A stretch of 13,051 nt of DNA, taken from positions 1 to 13,051 of the forward strand of contig JARFPW010000204.1 in NCBI GenBank assembly GCA_029288095.1, read 5' to 3'. Shown here piece by piece: positions 1 through 7,151 of the stretch. A program made the translations under genes and the position numbers. The stretch's first letter is position 1; each line of letters begins with the position of its first letter. The notes below the pieces were generated by a model that searched no databases, was not told the DNA's origin, and saw only the letters and a program-made list of their open reading frames with translations. The stretch is from Gemmatimonadota bacterium. GTDB taxonomy: Bacteria > Gemmatimonadota > Gemmatimonadetes > Palauibacterales > Palauibacteraceae.

Positions 1-1079
1 GTCGTCGGCCAGAGAATCTGCATCAGACCGTGGGCGTTTGCCGACGACACGGCGCGCACGTCGAAGTTGCTTTCGCCTCGAGCGACCGCCAGCAGGAGCG
101 TCAGCGGCAGGTCGGTCCGCATGTTGCCCGAACCGGTCTCGAGGTTGACGCTGCCGGCGTACCCGTCGGGTACTGAGATGGTCACGTTGCCGGAGCCCGT
201 ATCCACGTTGAAGGAGGCGCTGCCCGCCACGGTGACGACTGTGACGCTTCCCGAGCCCGTATCCACCGAGACGCTGCCGGTGCGAGCGCCAAATACTTCC
301 ACGTCACCCGACCCGGTGTCCACCCCGATCTCCGGAGCGTCTACACCGTCAATCACCACGCTGCCCGATCCAGTATCCACGTTGACGTCCGGACCGCGCA
401 CCGAGCGGACCTCCACGTTGCCTGAACCGGTGTCGATGTTGATATCACCCTCGGCGCCGTCCACGACCACGTCACCCGACCCGGTGTCGAGGTTGAGCAC
501 GCCGGTGGTGCCGGCCGTCCGGATGCTTCCCGATCCCGTATCCAGGTAGAGGTCGCCGTCCACGTTGGTGGCCTCGATCACACCGGCACCGAGTGCCACG
601 AGGACTCGTTTCCCAGCGGGCACACGGACCTCGAGATTCGCGCTTGCGCGTGTCCCATCGCCGCGATCGCTGATCTCGACCCTTCGCGTCCCGCGGTCTC
701 CGCGGCGGCCGCCCCAGAACGTCCCGTCGTCACGGACGCGAAGCGTCGTCTGCCCGCCCATGCCTTCATAGACGACCTTGTCACCCGGGTAGATGATGCG
801 AAGCGCTTCCACGGTATTCCAGTTGCTGCGTCGCGTGTCCACCGGGCCCGAGCGTACGTCGAGCTGGCCGGCGTCCGCCCCCTGCAGATCGACGGCCACC
901 GTGACATCGGATCCCGATCCGGCGGTGAGCGTTACTTCTCCCGCGAGGTTGTAAACAGCGACGGTCTGACCCGAGAGCCGTACCGTCTCGTCCTGCGCCG
1001 CACCGGTAGCGGGCAGCAGCAACACGGCGCCTGCACCGAAGGAAGCTGCCGCCAACGTGCGCCTGTAAAGCGTGAGCAT
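1..1079 (-). CDS. Exported DUF4097-like beta-repeat protein, 3' end cut by window edge, with an in-frame lytic-transglycosylase-like tail
   Basis: Partial gene, about 359 codons visible with no stop before the window edge. ATG at 1079 is chosen over the in-frame ATG at 1085 because a GGAG lies 6 nt upstream of it. Residues 1-28 look like a Sec signal peptide (YRR, a hydrophobic AAASFGAGAVLLL stretch, then GAA before Q29), so the product is probably periplasmic or surface-exposed. Residues ~30-175 form a beta-rich head with an RGDRGTRRVEI segment. Residues ~180-320 carry eight TGSG repeats of 18-21 residues, the usual DUF4097/adhesin-like beta-solenoid pattern; the function of that family is poorly known. 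After TDLPLT (near base 95) the frame changes character: AVARGESNF with Glu336, then AVSSANAHGLMQ, match the catalytic Glu-Ser and GLMQ motifs of SLT lytic transglycosylases. This could be a real fusion or a chimeric join. It is divergent from speA. The DUF4097 call is firm as a class; the tail is oddly placed. Confidence 0.8.
   Translation of the reverse strand, partial: MLTLYRRTLAAASFGAGAVLLLPATGAAQDETVRLSGQTVAVYNLAGEVTLTAGSGSDVTVAVDLQGADAGQLDVRSGPVDTRRSNWNTVEALRIIYPGDKVVYEGMGGQTTLRVRDDGTFWGGRRGDRGTRRVEISDRGDGTRASANLEVRVPAGKRVLVALGAGVIEATNVDGDLYLDTGSGSIRTAGTTGVLNLDTGSGDVVVDGAEGDINIDTGSGNVEVRSVRGPDVNVDTGSGSVVIDGVDAPEIGVDTGSGDVEVFGARTGSVSVDTGSGSVTVVTVAGSASFNVDTGSGNVTISVPDGYAGSVNLETGSGNMRTDLPLTLLLAVARGESNFDVRAVSSANAHGLMQILWPT
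127..543 (-). repeat. Eight-copy TGSG coding repeat inside the DUF4097-like gene
   Basis: Eight copies of a 15-base element encoding (D/E)TGSG begin on the plus strand near 127, 190, 250, 307, 364, 421, 475 and 529, so the period is 54-63 bases (18-21 codons). Residues after the motif alternate among S, D and N followed by V, I or M, as expected for stacked beta strands. Codons differ between copies and intervening sequence is not conserved, so these are old protein-level repeats rather than recent tandem duplications. They are not a CRISPR array. Confidence 0.85.
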
Positions 1080-1227
1080 GGCCATCTCCAAGTAGCTCGA
1101 GTGATCACCCTGAACGAAGTATGAGACAGGACAATGCGTCGATTGGTTGACGCTACGAGTCCGGGGCGGCGCCCGGTTTCGCGCGTCGAGGTTCCCGCCC
1201 GAGCGCGTGCCGGATATGTTGGCGCGC
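1080..1227. other. Divergent intergenic region between the DUF4097-like gene and speA
   Basis: This stretch separates two divergently read genes and must hold both promoters. It contains an 8-bp palindrome GTGATCAC at 1101-1108 and a TTGACG at 1147-1152. A TATGTT at 1215-1220 resembles a -10 element and would place a transcript start near the ATG at 1228, which would make speA leaderless. None of these pairs with a convincing partner element, so no promoter is called. Confidence 0.3.
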
Positions 1228-3177
1228 ATGACACCGCAGACGCCCGTCGTACCGATGGTCCCCGCGAAATGGAGCTCGGCTGATTCCGCGCGCCTCTACC
1301 AGGTGGAGCTCTGGGGCCAGGGGTATTTTGCGGTGGGATCGGACGGTCGCATGCGCATCCGCCCCGACCGCACGCCGGACACGGAAATCGATCTGATGGA
1401 GGTCGTCGAGGGACTGGCCGACCGGGAGCTGTCGCCGCCGCTGCTCATCCGATTCTCCGACATTCTCGCCGACCGCCTGCGGGCGCTGCACGATGCCTTC
1501 CAGGACGCGATCCGGCAGAATGATTACGCGGGTCGCTACCTGGCCGTGTTTCCCATCAAGGTCAACCAGCAGCGATCCGTGGTCGAGGAGGTCTACCGCT
1601 ACGGCCGGGACTACGCTTTCGGACTCGAAGTCGGCAGCAAGCCGGAGTTGCTGGCGGCGATGGCGATGACGGACGAGCGATCCGAACGGTTGATCATCTG
1701 CAACGGTTTCAAGGACGACGCCTATATCGAAGCGGTGATCCTATCGACGAAGCTGGGCCGCAACATCATCCCCGTGATCGAGAAGTTCAGCGAACTGAAC
1801 CTGGTGCTGAAGCATGCCCAGGCGTATGGCGTGCGGCCCAACATCGGCGTCCGCGTGAAGCTGGCAAGCCAGGGAGCGGGCCGCTGGAGCGACTCGGCCG
1901 GCGAGCGGTCGAAGTTCGGCCTGTTCGTAAGTGAGATACTCGACATGGTCGAGTTGCTTGCCGCGCATGACATGCTGGACTGCCTGAGTCTGCTCCACTG
2001 TCACCCCGGCAGCCAGATCCAGGATATCCGCCGCTTGAAGGACGCGATCGGCGAACTCGGGCACGTGTATGCGGAGCTCCTGCAGCTGGGAGTGCCGCTG
2101 CAATACGTCGACGTCGGGGGCGGTCTCGGTGTGGACTACGACGGCAGCCGGACCGGGCTGGGATCGTCGATGAACTACACGATGGAGGAATACGCCGCGG
2201 AAGTGGTCTACCGGCTTGGCAGCGTGTGCTCCGAACGCGATGTGCCTCAGCCGACGATCATCAGTGAGTCGGGTCGCGCGATGGCCGCATACCAGAGCGT
2301 TCTCGTGATCAACGTACTCGGGGCTTCGGGGCCCCGGACGACCCACGCGCCTCCGCTGGACGTGGACGCGGGTGAAGACGTCCCGCAACCGATCCGTGAC
2401 CTGGTGCATGCGTTCGCCGATGTCTCCGCCAACCGGCTGGTGGAGGCCTACCACGATGCCGTCCAGGGGAGGGACGAGGCCCTCGATCTGTTCAAGCTCG
2501 GGTACCTGAGCCTCGAGCAGCGGGGATTGGCCGAGAGACTGTTCTGGGCAACCTGCGCCCGCGTTCACGACATGGCGCAGGAACTCGAACGGATGCCGGA
2601 AGAGCTGCAGCCACTCGAGGAGATCCTGAGCGAAACCTACTTCTGCAACTTCTCGGTCTTCCAGTCGCTGCCCGATTCCTGGGCGATCGGCCAGCTGTTT
2701 CCGATCATGCCAATCCATCGGCTGGATGAACGCCCGACTCACCGCGCCGTGCTTGCGGACATGACGTGCGACTCGGACGGAAAGGTCGATCGGTTCGTGA
2801 ACCTGGACGAAGAGCGGCGCGTACTGGAAGTGCACGAGCTTCGGAAGGGCGAGAACTATTTCCTCGGTGCGTTTCTCGTCGGAGCGTATCAGGAAACGCT
2901 CGGCGATCTGCACAACCTGTTCGGCGATACCAACGTGGTGCACGTGCGTCTCCACGAGGAGGGCGGGTGGTGGATCGAGGAGACGGTGAAGGGCGATTCC
3001 GCGCGTGACGTGCTCGGCTACATGCGGTACGAGGTGGATCGTCTCGTTCCGCGCGTCGTGAAGGATTGTGAGACCGCCGTCCGCGAGGGCCGCATGACGG
3101 TGCCCGAGAGTCGGGTGCTCGTCAGGTTCTACGAGAGCGCATTGAACGGCTACACCTACCTGGGCGTCGGGACCTGA
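1228..3177 (+). CDS. speA: Biosynthetic arginine decarboxylase (EC 4.1.1.19)
   Basis: PLP enzyme that decarboxylates L-arginine to agmatine, the first step of the arginine route to putrescine; cytoplasmic. From ATG 1228 it is 649 aa, the normal length of the SpeA family. Visible motifs are FPIKVNQQ with the PLP lysine at K111, LHCHPGSQ around H259, the glycine-rich DVGGGLGVDY (295-304), SESGR (346-350), and TCDSDGK with the catalytic-type cysteine at C514. The frame is open back to 1147, and ATGs at 1216, 1228 and 1255 are all possible. None has a clear ribosome-binding site; 1228 gives an N-terminus closest to family length and a possible leaderless transcript. The gene ends 3 nt before the convergent gene at 3181. 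An agmatinase gene lies 0.8 kb downstream on the same strand. Function is secure; the start is not. Confidence 0.95.
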   Translation: MTPQTPVVPMVPAKWSSADSARLYQVELWGQGYFAVGSDGRMRIRPDRTPDTEIDLMEVVEGLADRELSPPLLIRFSDILADRLRALHDAFQDAIRQNDYAGRYLAVFPIKVNQQRSVVEEVYRYGRDYAFGLEVGSKPELLAAMAMTDERSERLIICNGFKDDAYIEAVILSTKLGRNIIPVIEKFSELNLVLKHAQAYGVRPNIGVRVKLASQGAGRWSDSAGERSKFGLFVSEILDMVELLAAHDMLDCLSLLHCHPGSQIQDIRRLKDAIGELGHVYAELLQLGVPLQYVDVGGGLGVDYDGSRTGLGSSMNYTMEEYAAEVVYRLGSVCSERDVPQPTIISESGRAMAAYQSVLVINVLGASGPRTTHAPPLDVDAGEDVPQPIRDLVHAFADVSANRLVEAYHDAVQGRDEALDLFKLGYLSLEQRGLAERLFWATCARVHDMAQELERMPEELQPLEEILSETYFCNFSVFQSLPDSWAIGQLFPIMPIHRLDERPTHRAVLADMTCDSDGKVDRFVNLDEERRVLEVHELRKGENYFLGAFLVGAYQETLGDLHNLFGDTNVVHVRLHEEGGWWIEETVKGDSARDVLGYMRYEVDRLVPRVVKDCETAVREGRMTVPESRVLVRFYESALNGYTYLGVGT

Positions 3178-3180
3178 CGT

Positions 3181-3822
3181 TCAGCCGGCAGGCTGCAGAC
3201 TCCGCGTCAGAACCTCGCCCTGTCCCGGCCGCCCGTCCGTCCGAAACCCCAGCCGCCGCAGATAGTCCTCGTCCGAATCACTCCCGGTCTCGACGACTAC
3301 CCGCCTGAACCCACGTTCAAACAGCGTACCCCGTTCGTACAGGTACTTCCCGATCTTGAAGTCCCGGTAGCCCGGGATCGCGAAGTCAAGCTGCAGGCAG
3401 ATCGTCTCCTCGTCCTCGATCTCGGCGATGAACAGACCCGCCGGAACCAGGTCGCGAAGAATGAACAGCGTGAGCAATCGATGTGAGGGCTGGAACGAGA
3501 ATCCCGGCCAGATCGCCCGGATCTCGTCACGATGGTTCTCGAGGAAGTACCTCAGGTACTGCGATTCCTGCCTTACCTCGAGGACCCGGAAGTACTCCTT
3601 CGCCGTGAGGATCTCCCGGAGGAAGTGGGCGTGGATCACGACGATGACGACGTTCGTGAGCACGACCGGCCAGGCGTCGATCAGCACACCGTACACCGTG
3701 AACGTGACGGCGCCGGCAAGGCCTACGATCCGTAGCCTGACGATCGACCTCATGGCGAGCGACGTCACCACGAAGGCCGAGCCCAGGTAGCCGATGATCA
3801 AGTGTAGCGTGGAGGCTGTCAT
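3181..3822 (-). CDS. Small membrane protein (YgjV / CBU_0592-like N-terminus) with GNAT-like C-terminal domain
   Basis: 213 aa, uncharacterised. The first ~70 residues hold three hydrophobic segments, around 7-24 (LHLIIGYLGSAFVVTSLAM), 30-48 (IVGLAGAVTFTVYGVLI) and 50-68 (WPVVLTNVVIVVIHAHFL). This resembles the short three-helix unit of YgjV / CBU_0592-type membrane proteins. The remaining ~140 residues are soluble and look like a diverged GNAT acetyltransferase fold: AGLFIAEIEDE and a LQLDFAIPGY strand, then DFKIGKYLYERG at the usual acetyl-CoA loop and helix, and a terminal YLRRLGF typical of the last GNAT strands. The canonical [QR]xxGx[GA] loop is not intact, so activity is uncertain. It starts at ATG 3822 without an obvious Shine-Dalgarno, is divergent from speB and convergent with speA. 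Gene order suggests, but does not show, a link to polyamines. Confidence 0.7.
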   Translation of the reverse strand: MTASTLHLIIGYLGSAFVVTSLAMRSIVRLRIVGLAGAVTFTVYGVLIDAWPVVLTNVVIVVIHAHFLREILTAKEYFRVLEVRQESQYLRYFLENHRDEIRAIWPGFSFQPSHRLLTLFILRDLVPAGLFIAEIEDEETICLQLDFAIPGYRDFKIGKYLYERGTLFERGFRRVVVETGSDSDEDYLRRLGFRTDGRPGQGEVLTRSLQPAG

Positions 3823-3835
3823 GCGGTGAGGATAC

Positions 3836-3926
3836 GGTGTCGTCCGGCGGCTCGCTTCCGATTGCGCTGGACGGGAGAGCCCGGTTCATCGAGCTTGACG
3901 CAGCCGACGGAGGCCGGTCGGACACC
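3836..3926 (+). repeat. Imperfect long-range inverted repeat in the speB leader
   Basis: GGTGTC (3836-3841) and CCGGC (3844-3848) can pair with GACACC (3921-3926) and GCCGG (3913-3917), giving 6 + 5 base pairs around a small internal loop and a 64-nt apical region. The 3' arm ends directly against the speB Shine-Dalgarno. It could be a leader structure or a GC-rich coincidence. Confidence 0.25.
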
Positions 3927-3935
3927 AGGAGGAGG
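3927..3935 (+). promoter_or_regulatory. Strong ribosome-binding site that sets the speB start
   Basis: AGGAGGAGG lies 7 nt before ATG 3943 and 4 nt before the in-frame TTG at 3940. Spacing and codon quality favour the ATG. It is one of the strongest Shine-Dalgarno sequences in the window. Confidence 0.7.
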
Positions 3936-3942
3936 CTGATTG

Positions 3943-4845
3943 ATGTCCAGGTATCTCGGCGACGACGTGTGGGTCGGGCAGGGGAAGGGAGCGGGCGCCG
4001 ATCCCGAGACGGAGGCGGCCGCCGCGGTGATCATCCCCGTCCCCTACGATCTCACCAGCAGTTGGCTGAAAGGAGCGGATCGCGGGCCGGACGCTCTGCT
4101 CGAAGCCTCAGCCTACGTAGAGCTCTACGACATAGAAACCGGCTCCGAGCCGTGGTTGCGCGGCATTGAGACATCGGCTCCCGTCATATGTGACGGAGCG
4201 CCGGAGCTCATGACATCCATGGTCCGGGAGCGCGTCGAGGACGTGCTGACCCGGGGCGCTCTGCCCGTCGTCCTGGGCGGCGAGCATTCCGTAACCATCG
4301 GTGCCGTGGAAGCGGCGGCGGTCTACTCCGAGTCCGCCGGCCGCTCGTTCTCGGTTCTTCAGATCGACGCCCACGCAGATACGCGCGAGTCGTATCACGG
4401 GTCCACGCACAACCATGCTTGCGTCATGGCTCGCGCCCGCGAGCACGGGTCGATCGTCCAGGTCGGGATCCGGTCCATCGATGCGGAGGAGCGACCCGGC
4501 CTGGACGAGGACAGGGTCGTATGGGCGCACGATATCGCGGCGGCGCGCGGCAGCACCCATGAAGCCTGGATGAACCGAGCGCTCGACGGTCTGGCCGAGG
4601 ACGTATACCTGACGATCGATCTCGACGCGTTCGATCCCTCGATCGTCCCGGCCACGGGAACACCGGAGCCAGGGGGGCTCGACTGGTACGAAGTGAATGA
4701 GCTGGTGCGGCGGGTTGCTCGGGCGCGCCGCATCGTCGGCTTCGACGTCGTGGAGCTCCTCCCGCTGCCCGGACACCACGCGAGCGAGTTCCTGGCCGCG
4801 AAGCTCGTCTACCGCGTGCTAGCCGAGATCTGGGCCGTACCTTAG
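3943..4845 (+). CDS. speB: Agmatinase (ureohydrolase family, EC 3.5.3.11)
   Basis: Hydrolyses agmatine to putrescine and urea using a binuclear manganese centre; cytoplasmic. It is 300 aa, normal for the family. All ureohydrolase metal ligands are visible: GGEHSV (H115), DAHAD (D142, H144, D146) and DLDAFD (D226, D228). The DLDAFDPSIVPATGTPEPGG block is a signature of agmatinase/arginase proteins. Related enzymes (guanidinobutyrase, formimidoylglutamase, arginase) share the fold, but a nearby arginine decarboxylase makes agmatine the likely substrate. ATG 3943 is chosen for its Shine-Dalgarno. The TAG stop shares its G with the GTG start of the next gene (TAGTG), so the two are probably on one transcript and translationally coupled. 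Confidence 0.9.
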   Translation: MSRYLGDDVWVGQGKGAGADPETEAAAAVIIPVPYDLTSSWLKGADRGPDALLEASAYVELYDIETGSEPWLRGIETSAPVICDGAPELMTSMVRERVEDVLTRGALPVVLGGEHSVTIGAVEAAAVYSESAGRSFSVLQIDAHADTRESYHGSTHNHACVMARAREHGSIVQVGIRSIDAEERPGLDEDRVVWAHDIAAARGSTHEAWMNRALDGLAEDVYLTIDLDAFDPSIVPATGTPEPGGLDWYEVNELVRRVARARRIVGFDVVELLPLPGHHASEFLAAKLVYRVLAEIWAVP

Positions 4846-5957
4846 TGAAGCGTTGTGGCCTCGCCGCCCTTCTGTTGATTGCCCTGGCATGTACCGGTGG
4901 CGAATCCGAAGCAGGATTCAGCCAGGGCCGACCCAGCCCAGGTCCCGCGACGTCGACTGGCGCCCGCCCGGCGCCCATGGCGGAGTTTTTTCGCGTGACG
5001 GGAGTGCGTGTCCTCACCGACCGGAGTGTCGTGGTGGTCGACGGGAGTCAGATGATCCGCCGGTTTTCGCCCGAGGGCGAACTGGCGATGGCGACCGGAG
5101 GAAAGGGCAGTGGACCGGGCGAGTTTCAATTCCTCGGCCGGTTGGAGGTGCTGACGGGCGATTCGCTGCTGGCCATAGATCCGGCTCAGCGCCGGGTTAC
5201 TGTGGTCGCTCCGGATGCATCAGTAGTCCGTGTAGTCATGACCGATGTGCACGATCAGCTCGGGTTTCTTGAACCGGCCGGGCGCACGAGCTCCGGGCGC
5301 ATGCTTTACCGGAGATGGCTCCCGAATCGCGTGCGATCGGGTCGTTGGCGTGATACGTCGACGTTTCAGCTTATGGATGAGGATGGGTCCAATCCGAAAC
5401 TTCTGGGCCGATATGCCGGCCGGGAGTTCTGGGCAGACGATTCGGAACCGGGGCCCGTCCCGAGCTGGCACCTGCACTTCAGCGGCATATCATCGGCGGC
5501 CGTTACGGGGGACACGGTGTGGGTCCTGGTCGAGGGAGGCCCGCAGCTGGAAGGTTGGGTCGACGGCCAACAAGTGCTTGTTGACTCCCTGCCCGCATCA
5601 GTCCGAACGTTGACAGACGCCGAGGTACGAGACTGGCTGTCGGGAGGGGAATCGCGTGTCCCGGTGCAGCAGCGCACGAGGTGGCGCGAGCGAATGGAGA
5701 AGCTGCCCGTCCTTACCGAGGTGCCACCCTTCGATAGCCTTCTCGCCGGAAGTGACGGCACCCTATGGGCTCGACGGCAACCGTACTGGCTCACCGAACC
5801 GCAGACCTGGCGCCGGGTGCGCGGAAGCTCCGGCCTCCCGGCAATGGTGGAACTCCCAGAGCGCTTCCGGACATACGATATCGGATTCGACTACGTGGCC
5901 GGAGTGAGACTCGATGACCTCGGCATCGAGAATGTCGAGGTCCTCCTTTTTGACTGA
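4845..5957 (+). CDS. Putative lipoprotein with six-bladed beta-propeller (NHL-like) fold
   Basis: 370 aa from GTG 4845, which overlaps the agmatinase stop by one base; no Shine-Dalgarno is visible, so reinitiation is likely. The N-terminus MKRCGLAALLLIALAC is a lipoprotein-type signal with Cys16 as the probable lipidation site (A-L-A-C, a slightly weak lipobox). A low-complexity Pro/Ser/Gly linker follows to about residue 45. The body has repeated beta-propeller elements such as RFSPEGELAMATGGKGSGPGEFQ followed by DSLLAIDPAQRRVTVV. The GxGPGEF turn is common in six-bladed propeller proteins of soil bacteria. No catalytic motif is visible; a binding or scaffold role outside the cytoplasm is likely. 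Its coupling to speB is odd, because agmatinase is cytoplasmic. It ends 7 nt from the convergent DHS-like gene. Confidence 0.7.
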   Translation: MKRCGLAALLLIALACTGGESEAGFSQGRPSPGPATSTGARPAPMAEFFRVTGVRVLTDRSVVVVDGSQMIRRFSPEGELAMATGGKGSGPGEFQFLGRLEVLTGDSLLAIDPAQRRVTVVAPDASVVRVVMTDVHDQLGFLEPAGRTSSGRMLYRRWLPNRVRSGRWRDTSTFQLMDEDGSNPKLLGRYAGREFWADDSEPGPVPSWHLHFSGISSAAVTGDTVWVLVEGGPQLEGWVDGQQVLVDSLPASVRTLTDAEVRDWLSGGESRVPVQQRTRWRERMEKLPVLTEVPPFDSLLAGSDGTLWARRQPYWLTEPQTWRRVRGSSGLPAMVELPERFRTYDIGFDYVAGVRLDDLGIENVEVLLFD

Positions 5958-5964
5958 CTCCGCC

Positions 5965-7017
5965 CTAAAGACCCAGCAGCGCCCCGAACATCAGCGGCGC
6001 GACGATCGTCGCGTCGGATTCGATCACGTACTTAGGTGTCGTAATGTCCAGCTTGCCCCAGGTAATCTTCTCGGTCGGGACGGCTCCTGAATACGACCCA
6101 TAGCTGGTAGTCGAATCGCTGATCTGGCAGAAGTACGACCAGTAGGGGCGGGGAAGCTCCAGGTCCTGGTGAATCATCGGTACCACGCAAATCGGAAAGT
6201 CTCCGGCTATCCCGCCACCGATCTGGAAGAAGCCGACGGTGTTCTCCGCTTCGTCCGCGGGGATCGCCCGCCCGTGTTCACCTGTACGCATGCCGTCGCC
6301 GTGGCCGGCCTGCAGGTCGGCGATCGGATGGCCCATCGTCGTACGGACATACCAGTCCGCCAGCGCATGCATGTACTCGAGACCGCCGCGAACCAGACCG
6401 ATGTTGGGGATGTCTCCGCGGATGACATTGGCGACGAACACGTTGCCCATCGTGGAATCCTCCCACCCGGGAACGAATAGCGGGAGGTCCTTCTCCGCCG
6501 CGGCCAGCAGCCAGGAATCGCCGGGGTCGATCTGATAGTGCGGCTCGAGGTCTCCCGACGTCAGTAGCTGATAGAAGTACTCATGAGGAAAGAAGCGCTC
6601 TCCCATCGCGCCAGCCGCGTTCCACAACTCGACCATGGGACCCTCGATCGCTCGAAACGCGAGTTGCTCGGGGATGCACGTGTCCGTCACGCGATTCAGT
6701 CCCCTGCGCTCGAGGTCCTTTTCCTGCTCGGGCGTGAGGCTGCGCCAATCCGGGATGCGCTCGTAGTGCTCGTGAGCGACCAGGTTGAACACATCCTCTT
6801 CCAGGTTCGCCCCGGTGCAGGTAATCGCATGGATCTTGTCCCGCCGGATCATCTCGGCGAGCGACAGGCCCAGCTCGGCCGTGCTCATTGCACCCGCCAG
6901 CGTCACCATCATCCGCCCGCCGCCTGCCAGATGAGCCTCGTACGCATCCACGGCATCGATCACGGTGGCGGCGTTGAAGTGTCTGTAGTGGTGTCGTATG
7001 AAATCACTGATGGACAT
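5965..7017 (-). CDS. Deoxyhypusine-synthase-like protein, probably polyamine (homospermidine-type) synthase
   Basis: 350 aa, full length. Matches the deoxyhypusine synthase family: GAMSTAELGLSLAEMIRRDK, then TGANLEEDVF (the NAD-site TxAGGxEEDL equivalent), GGGIAGDFPI, and a C-terminal SGAVPTEKITWGKL, where K322 aligns with the catalytic lysine (WGK) of human DHS. Eukaryotic DHS moves the aminobutyl group of spermidine to eIF5A; bacteria have no eIF5A. Plant homospermidine synthase evolved from DHS, so a small-amine acceptor such as putrescine is the better guess here, matching the nearby speA and speB. The HHIANAN segment that follows GGG in human DHS, containing substrate-site His288, is replaced by GDFPICVV, so substrate binding must differ. 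ATG 7017 has no strong Shine-Dalgarno; an inverted repeat sits just upstream. Family is secure; the product made is inferred. Confidence 0.88.
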   Translation of the reverse strand: MSISDFIRHHYRHFNAATVIDAVDAYEAHLAGGGRMMVTLAGAMSTAELGLSLAEMIRRDKIHAITCTGANLEEDVFNLVAHEHYERIPDWRSLTPEQEKDLERRGLNRVTDTCIPEQLAFRAIEGPMVELWNAAGAMGERFFPHEYFYQLLTSGDLEPHYQIDPGDSWLLAAAEKDLPLFVPGWEDSTMGNVFVANVIRGDIPNIGLVRGGLEYMHALADWYVRTTMGHPIADLQAGHGDGMRTGEHGRAIPADEAENTVGFFQIGGGIAGDFPICVVPMIHQDLELPRPYWSYFCQISDSTTSYGSYSGAVPTEKITWGKLDITTPKYVIESDATIVAPLMFGALLGL

Positions 7018-7020
7018 GAG

Positions 7021-7040
7021 CTTATCCAGTTTATGATAAG
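7021..7040. repeat. Inverted repeat CTTATC-N8-GATAAG just upstream of the DHS-like gene
   Basis: Two perfect 6-bp arms (7021-7026 and 7035-7040) flank an 8-nt AT-rich spacer, ending 3 nt before the start codon at 7017. It is one of few AT-rich spots in the region. It could be an operator over the promoter or leader, or a small hairpin affecting initiation. Confidence 0.35.
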
Positions 7041-7151
7041 GTGGTTTCGACAGTCGGGCAGTCCGTCACCCTGGCAACACCCACGATGGTGACTCGCCAC
7101 CCGGAGCAGACTAGCGGATGCAGGGGATGGGGTGCAATCGCGGGGTCGGCC

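Noticed and set aside
67..549. Plus-strand open frame rich in repeated LPEPVST / DPVST
   Set aside because: It is the antisense image of the TGSG repeats of the minus-strand DUF4097-like gene, which has a signal peptide, ribosome-binding site and family match.
120..550. Regularly spaced short repeats suggesting a CRISPR array
   Set aside because: The period varies from 54 to 63 bases in multiples of three, the copies are degenerate at codon third positions, and they encode a beta-repeat protein.
1741..2955. 404-codon minus-strand open frame
   Set aside because: It lies entirely inside speA and shows the His/Arg/Val-rich composition typical of antisense frames in GC-rich genes, with no recognisable domain.
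3178..3180. Intrinsic terminator between speA and the convergent gene
   Set aside because: Only 3 nt separate the genes, and no GC hairpin with a T-tract is visible around the junction.
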